DNA of 64,000 bases from Burkholderiales bacterium (GCA_014860445.1 JACZJT010000051.1:141219-205218), one strand, 5' to 3'; positions 28,452 through 36,560 are shown, counted from the first letter of the stretch. Numbers and translations: made by a program. The notes: a model not told the origin generated them from the letters alone.

Positions 28452-28452
28452 G
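28094..28452 (+). repeat. icmF 3'-end direct repeat, copy 1 (within the intact gene)
   Basis: This 359-bp stretch is repeated without any indel at 31728-32086 (offset 3634 bp), ending at GTAGG just after the stop codon. I count about 22 mismatches (about 94% identity), almost all at synonymous positions. The sequence diverges abruptly beyond both ends. The repeats are in direct orientation and bracket the protease-nuclease cargo. Confidence 0.95.
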
Positions 28453-29091
28453 CTACGGCTACTCGGCCGGATGCAAGCGAAATCGTGGCTTAGGAGGAAG
28501 GCATCGACCTTGACGCCATTCCAATTACGGCTTGATTGACTACGGGTGTTTTCACGCCATTAAGAATTTTCGTCGGTTATAGGAGGCACGAGCATCCTAG
28601 CAGCTCTGTATCCGAACATTGCGCCACGTCGCAGGCGAATTCCCACTTTGCAACAACCCACCAGGGTGGTCGATAGGTGTTTCGCCGGCCTTCGGTGGGT
28701 GGCTAATCTGTTCGGCATAGACCATTTGGATGATGTAATCGCGCTGCCAGTATTGTTAGGCTTATAAAACAGCTGGTCGGAACCTGGTCCCGGGCGAAAT
28801 CAGGACGAGTTCGCGGTTAAGGGGGCAGTGCTGGCGCCGTATGTAGTTCCGCGCTTCGCGTTTAGCTGCTCGATTGCTACGAGGTGAGCGCAGAACCCTT
28901 AAGCAATTTGATAATCAGGAATCAACGGGGTCAGAGACGAATTCCTCTTGATGTTCACGCGCAAGTATTCATGACAGACCAATATTGGATCAACTCTGCC
29001 TCGCAAAGCAATGTTGACAGGGAGAAACAGCGAAGAACGGGATTTCATCTGAACGCCGCTGTCAAGGTGGCGTCATTTTGGGAGGATGATC
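28453..29091. other. Non-coding stretch upstream of the protease gene
   Basis: 639 bp with no convincing gene on either strand. It contains a possible stem around 28657-28700 (CCCACCagggtgg... with GGTGGGTGG) and a REP-like GGGGTCAGAGACGAATT at 28927. A TTGACA hexamer lies at 29014 but has no good -10 partner. Base composition is lower in GC than icmF. Confidence 0.6.
28927..28943 (+). repeat. REP-like sequence, left edge of accessory island
   Basis: GGGGTCAGAGACGAATT. An inverted copy with one mismatch in 16 lies at 37918-37933, and a degenerate copy at 39423. The GGGGTCAGAG core is reminiscent of sequences mobilised by REP-associated tyrosine transposases. Confidence 0.5.
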
Positions 29092-30462
29092 ATGCGATAC
29101 CGCGTCTTGACGGTGCTGCCGAAACAGGAACCGCTCACGGAATCTGCAATGGCTTTCCGTGAGCGCCGTATGCCGACGATTCCGCTGCGAGCAGCGAAGA
29201 TCCCGAGCGGCATGCAAATCGATGAGACGGCGCCGGCTTTGCCAATGGGTGGCGCGCATGCGGCGGCCATGTCGATGGAATCGCTGCAGGCGAATGTGTC
29301 GGAGCATTTCGTGGTGCAGGGATTCGTGGAGGCGGAGAAGCCGGAAGACGTTCCCGAGACTTCCGACGGAAAGGTCCTCTACGCTGACCCGCAGATCGCC
29401 CCGTTCCAGTATGCGCAGCCGATCGCTGGCTTTGCCACGACCTGCGGCAATACCCCACCGGTCGGCGACGATAATTTTGTCAGGAGTCGCCTCAATGTCG
29501 GTGCGCTGGCCGGCAAGAATCTTGACGGCATGGGCGTGGCCATAGCCATCATGGACACTGGCATCAACCTCGCGCATCTCAATGCAAGGCTGGGCGCCGG
29601 AGTACGACTCGATGCACAGAATTCGTGGTCGCCTCAGGGGGGGCTGGTATCGCCCGGCAAGTACCCTGTGAATCACGGCACGATGTGCGCCTATGACGCT
29701 CTAATTGCCGCGCCCAAAGCGACACTTTTTGATTATCCGATCCTCGGCGTTCAGGCGCCCGGCGGTGGCCAGATGTCCGGCTCGATCGGTGTTGCACTGA
29801 TCGCGTTCTCGCACCTGATGGCGAACTGGGCCGTGGCATTTGCCCCGGGCGGGGCATCGAAATACAAGGCGCTGATCGTCAACAACAGTTGGGGCATGTT
29901 CCACCCTAGTTGGGACCTGCCGGTAGGCCACCCTGGACGCTATTGCGACAACCCGAACCACCCGTTCAATCTGGTCGTCGGCGTCCTGGCCCGCTCGGCT
30001 GACATCCTGTTTGCTGCCGGGAACTGCGGCGACGTGTGCGCGGACTCGCGCTGCAACAACCGAACCACTGGGACGATCATGGGCGCAAACGCGCATGCGG
30101 ACGTCCTTACGGTCGCGGGATGCGACGTCAACAATCGGCGCGTAGGCTACTCGTCTCAGGGCCCTTCCATCCAAGGCATGCCGCAACAAAAACCCGATCT
30201 CGCGACCTATACGCATTTCAAGGGCTCGGAAGCTTTTGGCGCTGGAACACCTGACTCCGGAACATCGGCCGCGTGCCCGGTTGCTGCGGGCTGTGTCGCA
30301 GCGCTGCGCACGCGGCTCGATCCGCGAACGACCCCGTCCGCTAATTTGTTTGCACAGCTGCGGGCGAGCGCGCAGAGTGCAGGCGGCACTCCGGGATGGA
30401 ACGGTGATTACGGCTACGGCATTCTCGATCCGCTTGCAGCGGCCGGCGCTCTGGGGCTCTGA
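29092..30462 (+). CDS. Subtilisin-like (S8) serine peptidase, cytoplasmic
   Basis: A 456-aa peptidase. ATG 29092 is chosen because GGAGG (29081-29085) lies six bases ahead; an ATG at 29086 directly abuts it. The catalytic triad and oxyanion residue are visible: Asp155 in AIMDTGIN, His195 in VNHGTMCA, Asn311 in FAAGNCGD and Ser392 in SGTSAACPVAAG. A domain of about 140 residues precedes the catalytic core. There is no signal peptide, unlike most secreted subtilases, so it probably acts in the cytoplasm. A small protein gene follows after 4 bp and a nuclease gene after that. I infer that the protease regulates or is regulated by them. Confidence 0.9.
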   Translation: MRYRVLTVLPKQEPLTESAMAFRERRMPTIPLRAAKIPSGMQIDETAPALPMGGAHAAAMSMESLQANVSEHFVVQGFVEAEKPEDVPETSDGKVLYADPQIAPFQYAQPIAGFATTCGNTPPVGDDNFVRSRLNVGALAGKNLDGMGVAIAIMDTGINLAHLNARLGAGVRLDAQNSWSPQGGLVSPGKYPVNHGTMCAYDALIAAPKATLFDYPILGVQAPGGGQMSGSIGVALIAFSHLMANWAVAFAPGGASKYKALIVNNSWGMFHPSWDLPVGHPGRYCDNPNHPFNLVVGVLARSADILFAAGNCGDVCADSRCNNRTTGTIMGANAHADVLTVAGCDVNNRRVGYSSQGPSIQGMPQQKPDLATYTHFKGSEAFGAGTPDSGTSAACPVAAGCVAALRTRLDPRTTPSANLFAQLRASAQSAGGTPGWNGDYGYGILDPLAAAGALGL

Positions 30463-30466
30463 CGCC

Positions 30467-30751
30467 GTGAGCGACGCGAAGCCCGCAACGGTGCTGGTGA
30501 CCGTCACAAACATCGGCAGCAGCCCTGAGCTGAAGGATGCCGCGCAGCAACTCGGTGTCCGCGTTGAGGACATCGACGCGGCCTTCGGCCTGTTGCCCAT
30601 TGACGCTGGGGCTGGTCTGTACTGCGTCCAAGTTGTTGCGGACCGACTACCTGCGGGTTTCGAACAACGCGATCCCTACCAGGGACCCTTTGCCGACCCA
30701 GGCATCGCGCCACTTGGGCCGGTACGCCGTAGCAGGAAGACAGAGGAGTAG
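30467..30751 (+). CDS. Small protein between the S8 peptidase and the nuclease (unknown)
   Basis: A 94-aa protein from GTG 30467, four bases after the peptidase stop, so translation is probably coupled. It shows a beta strand (ATVLVTVTN), a helix (SPELKDAAQQLG), VRVEDIDAAFGLLPID, a second strand (GLYCVQVVAD) and a charged C-terminal tail PVRRSRKTEE. I do not recognise the family. Size and position suggest a trans-acting propeptide-like inhibitor, an adaptor or an immunity factor for the protease or nuclease; this is inference only. Confidence 0.75.
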   Translation: MSDAKPATVLVTVTNIGSSPELKDAAQQLGVRVEDIDAAFGLLPIDAGAGLYCVQVVADRLPAGFEQRDPYQGPFADPGIAPLGPVRRSRKTEE

Positions 30752-30756
30752 CGAAC

Positions 30757-30789
30757 ATGAAAGAAGCCGAAGATGACAACCGCACTTAG
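30757..30789 (+). CDS. Possible 10-codon minicistron overlapping the nuclease start
   Basis: The best ribosome-binding site in this gap (AGAGGAG, 30742-30748) points to ATG 30757, which gives only MKEAEDDNRT and TAG (30787-30789). The nuclease ATG (30773) lies inside it in another frame. Either translation is coupled or attenuated through this minicistron, or a base is missing and the nuclease really starts at 30757. Confidence 0.35.
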   Translation: MKEAEDDNRT

Positions 30790-31696
30790 CGACATGATCA
30801 GCCTCGGTGCGCTCGCGAGCGTACCTGCAGGAGAGCCCGCCATGGCTGCGGGGCCACGCACTACGCCACCAGGCGAGTTCAACGGGCGTCAGGGCTACGA
30901 CAGGGATTTCCTGGAAGACTTTGCCGTCGACCTACCGAAGCGGGTCGGCGTCCGCGACGGTGACGAGGTGATGCTGTCATCGGGCGGGGGCTCTGTCCTG
31001 CACTACGAGCACTTTTCGCTGGTCATGTCGAAGTCTCGGCGCATAGCGCTCTTTACAGCGTGCAATATCGACGGGGCCAAATGCAAGAAGATCAAGCGAA
31101 GCAAGGATGTTTGGGCGCTTGACGGCCGTATCGACGCGAAGTACCAGATGGGCGAAGACATGTACACCAACAACCGCCTCGACCGCGGCCACCTTGTCCG
31201 ACGCGAGGACCCGGTCTGGGGAACGAGCGCCGCGATCGCCAACGACGATACATTCCACTTTACGAATTGCTCGCCTCAGTACGACGAGTTCAACGAACAA
31301 ATATGGCTCGGGCTCGAGAACTATCTGCTCAAGAACGCTCGCGCGCACAAGCTTCAGATCTCCGTGTTTACCGGACCTGTGCTTCGAGACGACGATCCAT
31401 CGTACCGAAAGGCAAGAATTCCGCGAGAATACTGGAAAGTGGTCTGCCTAGTTACCGAAAATCACCGCGCCTCCGCGACAGCCTACAAGATCAGCCAAGC
31501 GGACCTGCTCGACGAGGGCATGGCGTTTGTATTTGGCAAGTACAAGACCTACCAGGTCAGCGTCCGAAGTATCGAAGCGCTGGCGCACCTGGACTTTGGC
31601 AAATTAAGGGACTGCGATGGCTTCTCGACTCAAGAAACCATGGCGCCTGGCAAAATGGAGCGCGAACTTGTGGATTGGCGCGACATCTTGATTTGA
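30773..31696 (+). CDS. DNA/RNA non-specific endonuclease (NUC family)
   Basis: A 307-aa beta-beta-alpha-metal nuclease. The active-site motif DRGH lies at residues 137-140 (NNRLDRGHLVRRED), followed by the metal-binding Asn in FHFTNCSPQ (about 165). The lead-in LHYEHFSLVMSKSRRIALFT and NIDG are typical of the family. Most relatives are secreted, but no signal peptide is present; the first 40 residues are Ala/Pro/Gly-rich and could be a cleavable regulatory segment. It follows the subtilase and the 94-aa protein in the same direction. Inferred role: nucleic-acid-degrading effector held inactive until the protease acts. Confidence 0.88.
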   Translation: MTTALSDMISLGALASVPAGEPAMAAGPRTTPPGEFNGRQGYDRDFLEDFAVDLPKRVGVRDGDEVMLSSGGGSVLHYEHFSLVMSKSRRIALFTACNIDGAKCKKIKRSKDVWALDGRIDAKYQMGEDMYTNNRLDRGHLVRREDPVWGTSAAIANDDTFHFTNCSPQYDEFNEQIWLGLENYLLKNARAHKLQISVFTGPVLRDDDPSYRKARIPREYWKVVCLVTENHRASATAYKISQADLLDEGMAFVFGKYKTYQVSVRSIEALAHLDFGKLRDCDGFSTQETMAPGKMERELVDWRDILI

Positions 31697-31727
31697 CACC
31701 GTCTCTTTACGAGGTCTTGTCGTAGCC

Positions 31728-32085
31728 CTACCGGCGCGGCAAGATCCAGGAAGAATCGATGTACTACGAGCACAAGAAGCACGACGGCTCCTACCCGATC
31801 GTCGGCGTCAACACCTTCCGCGACCCGCACGCGGGCGAAGTGCCGCAGAGGATCGAGCTGATCCGCTCGACCGAGGAGGAAAAGCAAAGTCAGCTCAAGC
31901 GCCTGCGCGACTTCAAGGCGCGGCACAAGGACGAGTCCGGCCCGATGCTCGCGCGCCTGCAGCAGGCGGTGATCGCCAATCAGAACGTGTTCGAGGTGTT
32001 GGTGGACGCGGTGCGCTGCTGCTCGCTCGGGCAGATCACGAATGCGCTTTTCGAGGTGGGGGGGCAGTATCGGAGGAGTATGTAG
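31728..32085 (+). pseudogene. Detached icmF 3' end (119 codons), repeat copy 2
   Basis: It matches icmF residues from about 971 to the stop, as part of the 359-bp direct repeat of 28094-28452. A 108-codon frame from ATG 31759 is open but is only the tail of the mutase domain. Nearly all differences from icmF are synonymous, with a single amino-acid change (Gln to Lys) after the ATG, so it diverged while part of a working gene and not after a local duplication. It marks the distal junction of the inserted cargo. Confidence 0.93.
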
Positions 32086-32086
32086 G

Positions 32087-32433
32087 ATTGCGGTCTTGCT
32101 TCGGGAGGCTTGGGGTATCTGAGCCGAATAGGCAATTATTGATCCGCAAGCCCTAAGTTCGAGCACTAGTCGGGGAACCATTCCGGTACAGGTCTAGGCA
32201 CTACAACGGCGGTAATCGGAGCGGCTTGACTCGTCGCCGCTCCTCTAGAGCCAATTGCGGCCTGACCTCGGACCAAGACCTTCGGTCTATAGACAAGGGT
32301 AGTGCCCAGGCTTAGGCTAGGCATCCGTAGGCCCCCGTGTTACCGCAACGGGGGCACAAGCTGCTTCGCTCGTGGTGACGATTTCTGTCACCTAACAATT
32401 TCAACTACTACACATTATGCGTTGAGGCCATAG
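32087..32433. other. Intergenic stretch after the cargo
   Basis: 347 bp without a gene. It holds a terminator-like hairpin at 32331-32355 and a weaker stem near 32218-32243. No RNA gene is recognised. Confidence 0.55.
32331..32355. terminator. Hairpin, possible terminator
   Basis: GCCCCCGT-GTTACCGCA-ACGGGGGC, a perfect 8-bp GC-rich stem with no T-run on the + strand. It lies about 80 bp before the membrane-nuclease gene. Confidence 0.45.
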
Positions 32434-33300
32434 ATGGATGATTTCCCCCTTTTCGAGATTGCAGCAGTCGCGTCAGTCCTATCCGCTGGCTTTGCTATCG
32501 TCGGTCTCTTCGTTGCGGCGATTTGCATCTTCTTTCCGCGACAACAAAGTGTTTCCATCAAGTTGCTTGGCAGTCTAATGGTTCTTGCTTTAGCGTTTGC
32601 GGCCAACAACGTTGCGGTCTACTCCCTGGCCATCTTTATCGTCGCCACGTTGGTTACAGATCTCGACTTTCTTGAAAAGATTGCAGCTCTCTTTTGGAAT
32701 AGAGACAAGTACTGGGAGTACAGGATGGGCCAAATACCTCCATCCGAGGTAAAGGCACGCGTTGCAAGCGAAGCCCAGCAGGAGGCCGAGGCAGAGAGTT
32801 CAACTACAACAGAAACAGGAGTCAAACCCGAAAAGGAACGCCTCGGGCCATCTGCAATTAAGTCGTTCGTCGCCGATGCACTCTCGTTTGAGAGAGCGGT
32901 CAATAATGCACTAGCCGCCGGCCACGGGCCATTCGCGCCCACAAGAATCATTACCAATCGTAGGCTCCGTTCGTCTTCTGGCGCTGTCGAACTCGACGCC
33001 ATCGTTGAAACCCCATCCGCTGACTATGTCGTCGAAATCAAGTATTCCAAGCGTCCCCACGTACTGCTAAATGCCCTCGCAGCGGTGGAGCGCGGAGCAG
33101 GCGCGTACCGAGCGTACCTAAATGAACGTGGCATCGTGAAAGAGGTCATTCCCGTTGCAGTCATCCCCGCAGGTGTCTCTGCGCCATCCTTATTTCGTGG
33201 TGTGATGCCAGTTCTCCAGTTCAACAGTACCGAGCAAGAGTTTGTGAATCAAGAAGAATTTTTAACGGCTGTGCGAACCCGGCGGGAAACGAATGCATAA
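32434..33300 (+). CDS. Membrane-anchored restriction-endonuclease-like protein
   Basis: A 288-aa protein. Two or three TM segments lie in residues 8-85 (ASVLSAGFAIVGLFVAAICIF, LLGSLMVLALAFAA, VYSLAIFIVATLV), then a charged linker (about 100-140), then a soluble domain with VELDAIVETPSADYVVEIKYSK. The D-x9-E-x-K spacing there fits a PD-(D/E)XK nuclease core. Such membrane-tethered nuclease folds occur in defence islands. Next to it is a GIY-YIG nuclease gene on the same strand, 72 bp on. The target is unknown. Confidence 0.65.
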   Translation: MDDFPLFEIAAVASVLSAGFAIVGLFVAAICIFFPRQQSVSIKLLGSLMVLALAFAANNVAVYSLAIFIVATLVTDLDFLEKIAALFWNRDKYWEYRMGQIPPSEVKARVASEAQQEAEAESSTTTETGVKPEKERLGPSAIKSFVADALSFERAVNNALAAGHGPFAPTRIITNRRLRSSSGAVELDAIVETPSADYVVEIKYSKRPHVLLNALAAVERGAGAYRAYLNERGIVKEVIPVAVIPAGVSAPSLFRGVMPVLQFNSTEQEFVNQEEFLTAVRTRRETNA

Positions 33301-33372
33301 CACTGCGTTCAAGGGGGCGCGCCGCCTATCGGCGGAGCGCACCTCAACTTCACGTTACACATAGGAGAGAGT

Positions 33373-34230
33373 GTGGGTCGCAAACTGACAGTGTTTATGC
33401 TCGACGGCACCCCCACTGGGCCCAAGACCGTGGAAATAGGCAATTGGTCCGGTAGGGCAATCTTCAGCCAAAGAGCCTCACTGAAGGGTCTCCTGCACCG
33501 CAATGAGTTCGCTGCTCAAGGCGTCTATTTGTTGCAGAGTGAGAGCGACGATGACAAGTTTGAAAGCTCAATCTACATTGGAGAAGCGGAGGAACTATCC
33601 ACCCGGCTTAAGCAGCACATCGCGGATCGAGACTTCGAGGCAGTTGTGTGCTTTTCCAGTCGAGACGAAGGCCTAACCAAAGCTCACATCAAGTATCTCG
33701 AGGCAAAGCTAATACAACTTGCGCGCGACGCCAATACGTCGCGAGTGGAGAATAGCAACAGTCCGAGGGGAGCAAAGCTCTCAGAAGCCGAAGCATCCGA
33801 CATGGACTATTTCATAGAGCAGATCAAGCTTATCTTACCGGTGGTTGGCGTTCGATCCCTCGTTGTCGCTACCCCGCATTCCGTCACTCCGCGGCAGCCT
33901 AACGTGGGCGAGCGGGAATACATAGTCAAATCCAAAGAGCTCAAAGCCAGAATGTTTGAGTCAGACCGTGGCTTTGTGGTCCGCGCAGGATCAGAGGCAG
34001 CGTTGGCAACCTCAAAGTCGATTGCTCCTGGTTGGTTAAACATGCGGAAAAAGCTCATTGATGTTGGTGTTCTGAAGCAAGTGGGAGACCGGTTTGTCTT
34101 CTCCGAAGATGCCACCTTTTCATCGCCTAGTGCAGCTTCCTCGGTGATCCTCGGGCGACAGGCCCCGGGGCCGATAAGCTGGGCCCTGCCAGATGGCAGA
34201 ACGTATAAGGACGCTCAGACCGATGCCTAA
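33373..34230 (+). CDS. GIY-YIG nuclease-domain protein with C-terminal DUF4357
   Basis: A 285-aa protein. The GIY-YIG core (residues about 50-140) has GVYLLQSE, SIYIGEAEELSTRLKQH and the metal-binding Glu in KYLEAKLIQLA. The C-terminal region (about 180-285) is DUF4357-like, with FEVR-type strands and FSSPSAASSVILGRQAPGPISW. DUF4357/GIY-YIG proteins are typical of defence or accessory loci. The GTG start at 33373 follows AGGAGAG. It is possibly functionally linked with the preceding membrane nuclease-like protein. Confidence 0.83.
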   Translation: MGRKLTVFMLDGTPTGPKTVEIGNWSGRAIFSQRASLKGLLHRNEFAAQGVYLLQSESDDDKFESSIYIGEAEELSTRLKQHIADRDFEAVVCFSSRDEGLTKAHIKYLEAKLIQLARDANTSRVENSNSPRGAKLSEAEASDMDYFIEQIKLILPVVGVRSLVVATPHSVTPRQPNVGEREYIVKSKELKARMFESDRGFVVRAGSEAALATSKSIAPGWLNMRKKLIDVGVLKQVGDRFVFSEDATFSSPSAASSVILGRQAPGPISWALPDGRTYKDAQTDA

Positions 34231-34240
34231 CTACTAATTG

Positions 34241-34286
34241 GGAGAACACAAGGGGTCAGGAGAACACAAGGGGTCACTCTGACCCC
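34241..34286 (+). repeat. 18-bp tandem repeat plus GGGGTCA palindrome upstream of the deaminase gene
   Basis: GGAGAACACAAGGGGTCA occurs twice head to tail (34241-34258 and 34259-34276). The second copy runs into GGGGTCA-CTC-TGACCCC (34270-34286), a perfect hairpin. It shares the GGGGTCA core with the REP-like sequences at 28927 and 37918. It may belong to the leader or antitoxin RNA region of the following gene. Confidence 0.6.
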
Positions 34287-34319
34287 AATTGCACTTGCAA
34301 TAGAAGAAGGAAATGTGAG

Positions 34320-35825
34320 ATGGAATTTCGCCAGAATTCAAATGTGGCAACTGAAATTGTTATTGGAATTATTGGGCCGATTGGATGCAATAGACAGCTC
34401 GTACTTGATACGATTGAAAAGCTGGCGAACCATTACTCATACAGTGCCATCCGAATTGGATTAAGCGACATCATCAGCAGGCATTGTTCAGTCCCTCCAT
34501 ATGGCGAAGATCAACATCTTCGCGTCAATAATTTAATGACCGCGGGTTCTGAACTACGAAGAAGAACACGCGACAATTCTATACTTGCAAAATTGGCGGC
34601 AGCAGAGATCCAAAAGGAAAGACAAAAGAAGCGTAGCACTAGGGTCATTTACGTTATTGATTCAATAAAACATCCAGATGAAGTGGAAGAGTTGAGGAAT
34701 GTGTACGGCGTCGGTTTCTATCTATTTGCAGTGCATTCATCGGAGAAAAATAGAGATCTTTATTTAAAGAATCAATGCATGATTAGCGATAAGGCCAAAA
34801 GGGACCAGCTAATTGAACGCGACAAAGATGAAAAAGTGGGCCATGGTCAAAGTACAAGTGAAGCGTTTCACCTTGCTGATTTCTTTCTAACAGAAAGTGG
34901 AAACAACGCCAAACTTTGGAATGTGATTGAGCGATTCTTTGACATTATTTTCGGAGACCCATTTAAGACGCCGACTTTTCATGAGTATGCGATGTACATG
35001 GCGTACTCTGCCGCCATCAGGAGCGCAGACATGTCCAGGCAGGTCGGGGCAGCAATCACAATGCAAACCGACATTATCGCGACAGGGGCAAACGAATGTC
35101 CCAGGCCGCTCGGCGGAACATACTGGCCAACATTTGATCCTGATACCAATTGCATCACTGATATAGAAGGTGGGCGAGACTACATGAATGACATGGACAG
35201 AAATGCCAAGGAGAAGCAGGCGATTATCGACGCGTTACAGAGCGGCATCTCTAAGAAGGCAAAGAAGACATTAGCAACGCTAAGAGTGAATATCGACAGT
35301 TCAGGGCTAAACGACATTACCGAATATGGCCGCGTTGTACATGCGGAAATGGATGCGATTCTCGGGTGTGCTAGAAGAGGTGTTAGTTCAAAGGGTGCGA
35401 TCTTATTTTGTTCAACATATCCTTGTCACAATTGCGCCAAACACATTATTGCAAGTGGGATTGAGCAAGTTATCTACATCGAACCCTATCCGAAAAGTAA
35501 AGCATACGTGATGCATAGGGACGCTATTAGACACCCAGGAGACGACAGCGAAGAGGATAAGGATAAGGTGCTCTTTTCGCCATTCGTCGGTGTGGGGCCT
35601 CGACTATTTGCCAATCTCTTTTCATTGACCCTTAGCACTGGTGAAAAGAAGCGCAGGAAGAAGCCAAATTCCTACAGAAAAGCAATTTGGGATAGGCCAA
35701 AAGCTCGACCAAGAATGAAAATGTTCGACTCTTCTTATGCGAAAAACGAACAAACCGTCAATGGTCAAGCATTGAGGTCGATATCCAAAATCAAGAAAAT
35801 TGTAATAAAAGCTAACTCAATATAA
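34320..35825 (+). CDS. Antiphage dCTP deaminase, AvcD-type
   Basis: A 501-aa two-domain protein. The N-terminal part (about 10-200) is a P-loop-like domain starting IGIIGPIGCNRQLVLD. The C-terminal part is a zinc deaminase of the deoxycytidylate family, with zinc and catalytic residues in VVHAEMDAILG and TYPCHNCAKHI. AvcD-type proteins deaminate dCTP/dCMP upon infection and deplete the phage nucleotide supply; in known systems a small RNA (AvcI) encoded upstream keeps them off. AT-rich composition, Lys/Ile-rich codons and lack of GC3 bias mark it as recently acquired. It is convergent with the DUF5131 gene, separated by 3 bp. Confidence 0.88.
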   Translation: MEFRQNSNVATEIVIGIIGPIGCNRQLVLDTIEKLANHYSYSAIRIGLSDIISRHCSVPPYGEDQHLRVNNLMTAGSELRRRTRDNSILAKLAAAEIQKERQKKRSTRVIYVIDSIKHPDEVEELRNVYGVGFYLFAVHSSEKNRDLYLKNQCMISDKAKRDQLIERDKDEKVGHGQSTSEAFHLADFFLTESGNNAKLWNVIERFFDIIFGDPFKTPTFHEYAMYMAYSAAIRSADMSRQVGAAITMQTDIIATGANECPRPLGGTYWPTFDPDTNCITDIEGGRDYMNDMDRNAKEKQAIIDALQSGISKKAKKTLATLRVNIDSSGLNDITEYGRVVHAEMDAILGCARRGVSSKGAILFCSTYPCHNCAKHIIASGIEQVIYIEPYPKSKAYVMHRDAIRHPGDDSEEDKDKVLFSPFVGVGPRLFANLFSLTLSTGEKKRRKKPNSYRKAIWDRPKARPRMKMFDSSYAKNEQTVNGQALRSISKIKKIVIKANSI

Positions 35826-35828
35826 GCG

Positions 35829-36551
35829 CTAGACCCCTGGTTGAATCCGCGGCATTTCGTTGTAGTGGCGGCCGAAGAGCGCGCGACCGGTTACATGCTT
35901 TTGAACACCCCCCCATTGCTTGAAAAAGAAAGGGACCCCCGCTGCCCGACATTGCCGGAAAACATTAGTGACCCAAGAACGCTCAAGGGGGCGTGCATCG
36001 CGTCCCGATTCGCCCCCAACTATGACCCAATGAATGCCCGCGAGCGGAAGATCGTCGATAGGGCCCAACATTGGCTCGATTGACAGAAACCGAATCTGTG
36101 CGGGCACGTGGGCAAGTAGCCGGGCTCGCTCAGCGTATCGTTGGTTCTCAATACTGACGCCCATCCAGATGTTCGGGGTCCAGCGCAGTTGATCCGAAAG
36201 TGCGACAAGCCGGTCGGCTCGCTTAGTGAGTACCTGAAATTGATGCCGCGGGCACTCATTCATCGTGCAAAACACGCGGTCGATGAACTGAGCCGGTATA
36301 TCCGAGTGAAAGAGATCTGACATGGAGTTCACGAATACCGTCCTGGGTGCCCGCCAGCGTCGTGGTAGATCGATCAAGTCCTCCTGCAGTGTGACCTGGA
36401 AACCGTTTCGGTATCGAGGCGAACCCATAGCCACGAGGCGTTTTGCCATCGTTTCCGCATAGCAGTGTTTGCACCCGGGACTGACTTTCGTGCACCCAGT
36501 GACAGGGTTCCAGGTCATTTCAGTCCATTCGATGTTTGATTTTCTTGCCAT
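35829..36551 (-). CDS. DUF5131 / phage Gp37-Gp68 family three-Cys-motif protein
   Basis: A 240-aa protein with an N-terminal Cys cluster (NPVTGCTKVSPGCKHCYAE, C-x7-C-x2-C) reminiscent of radical-SAM iron-sulfur ligands, followed by a TIM-barrel-like chain (FVNSMSDLFH, VLTKRADR, WMGVSIEN, IEPMLGPI, VIVGGESG). This family is nearly always next to TcmP, which is encoded 9 bp upstream here. The pair occurs in phages and defence islands; its chemistry is not established. Confidence 0.87.
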   Translation of the reverse strand: MARKSNIEWTEMTWNPVTGCTKVSPGCKHCYAETMAKRLVAMGSPRYRNGFQVTLQEDLIDLPRRWRAPRTVFVNSMSDLFHSDIPAQFIDRVFCTMNECPRHQFQVLTKRADRLVALSDQLRWTPNIWMGVSIENQRYAERARLLAHVPAQIRFLSIEPMLGPIDDLPLAGIHWVIVGGESGRDARPLERSWVTNVFRQCRAAGVPFFFKQWGGVQKHVTGRALFGRHYNEMPRIQPGV

Positions 36552-36560
36552 TTGTCCGCC

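Noticed and set aside
28884-29162. 92-codon frame before the protease gene
   Set aside because: No coding bias or motif, overlaps the REP-like sequence and runs into the protease start in another frame.
31759-32085. 108-codon frame considered as an independent gene
   Set aside because: It is the tail of the icmF mutase domain and cannot fold as a working enzyme; treated as a repeat/pseudogene.
34241-34286. Tandem 18-bp repeats considered as a CRISPR fragment
   Set aside because: Two head-to-tail units without spacers and no cas genes in the window.
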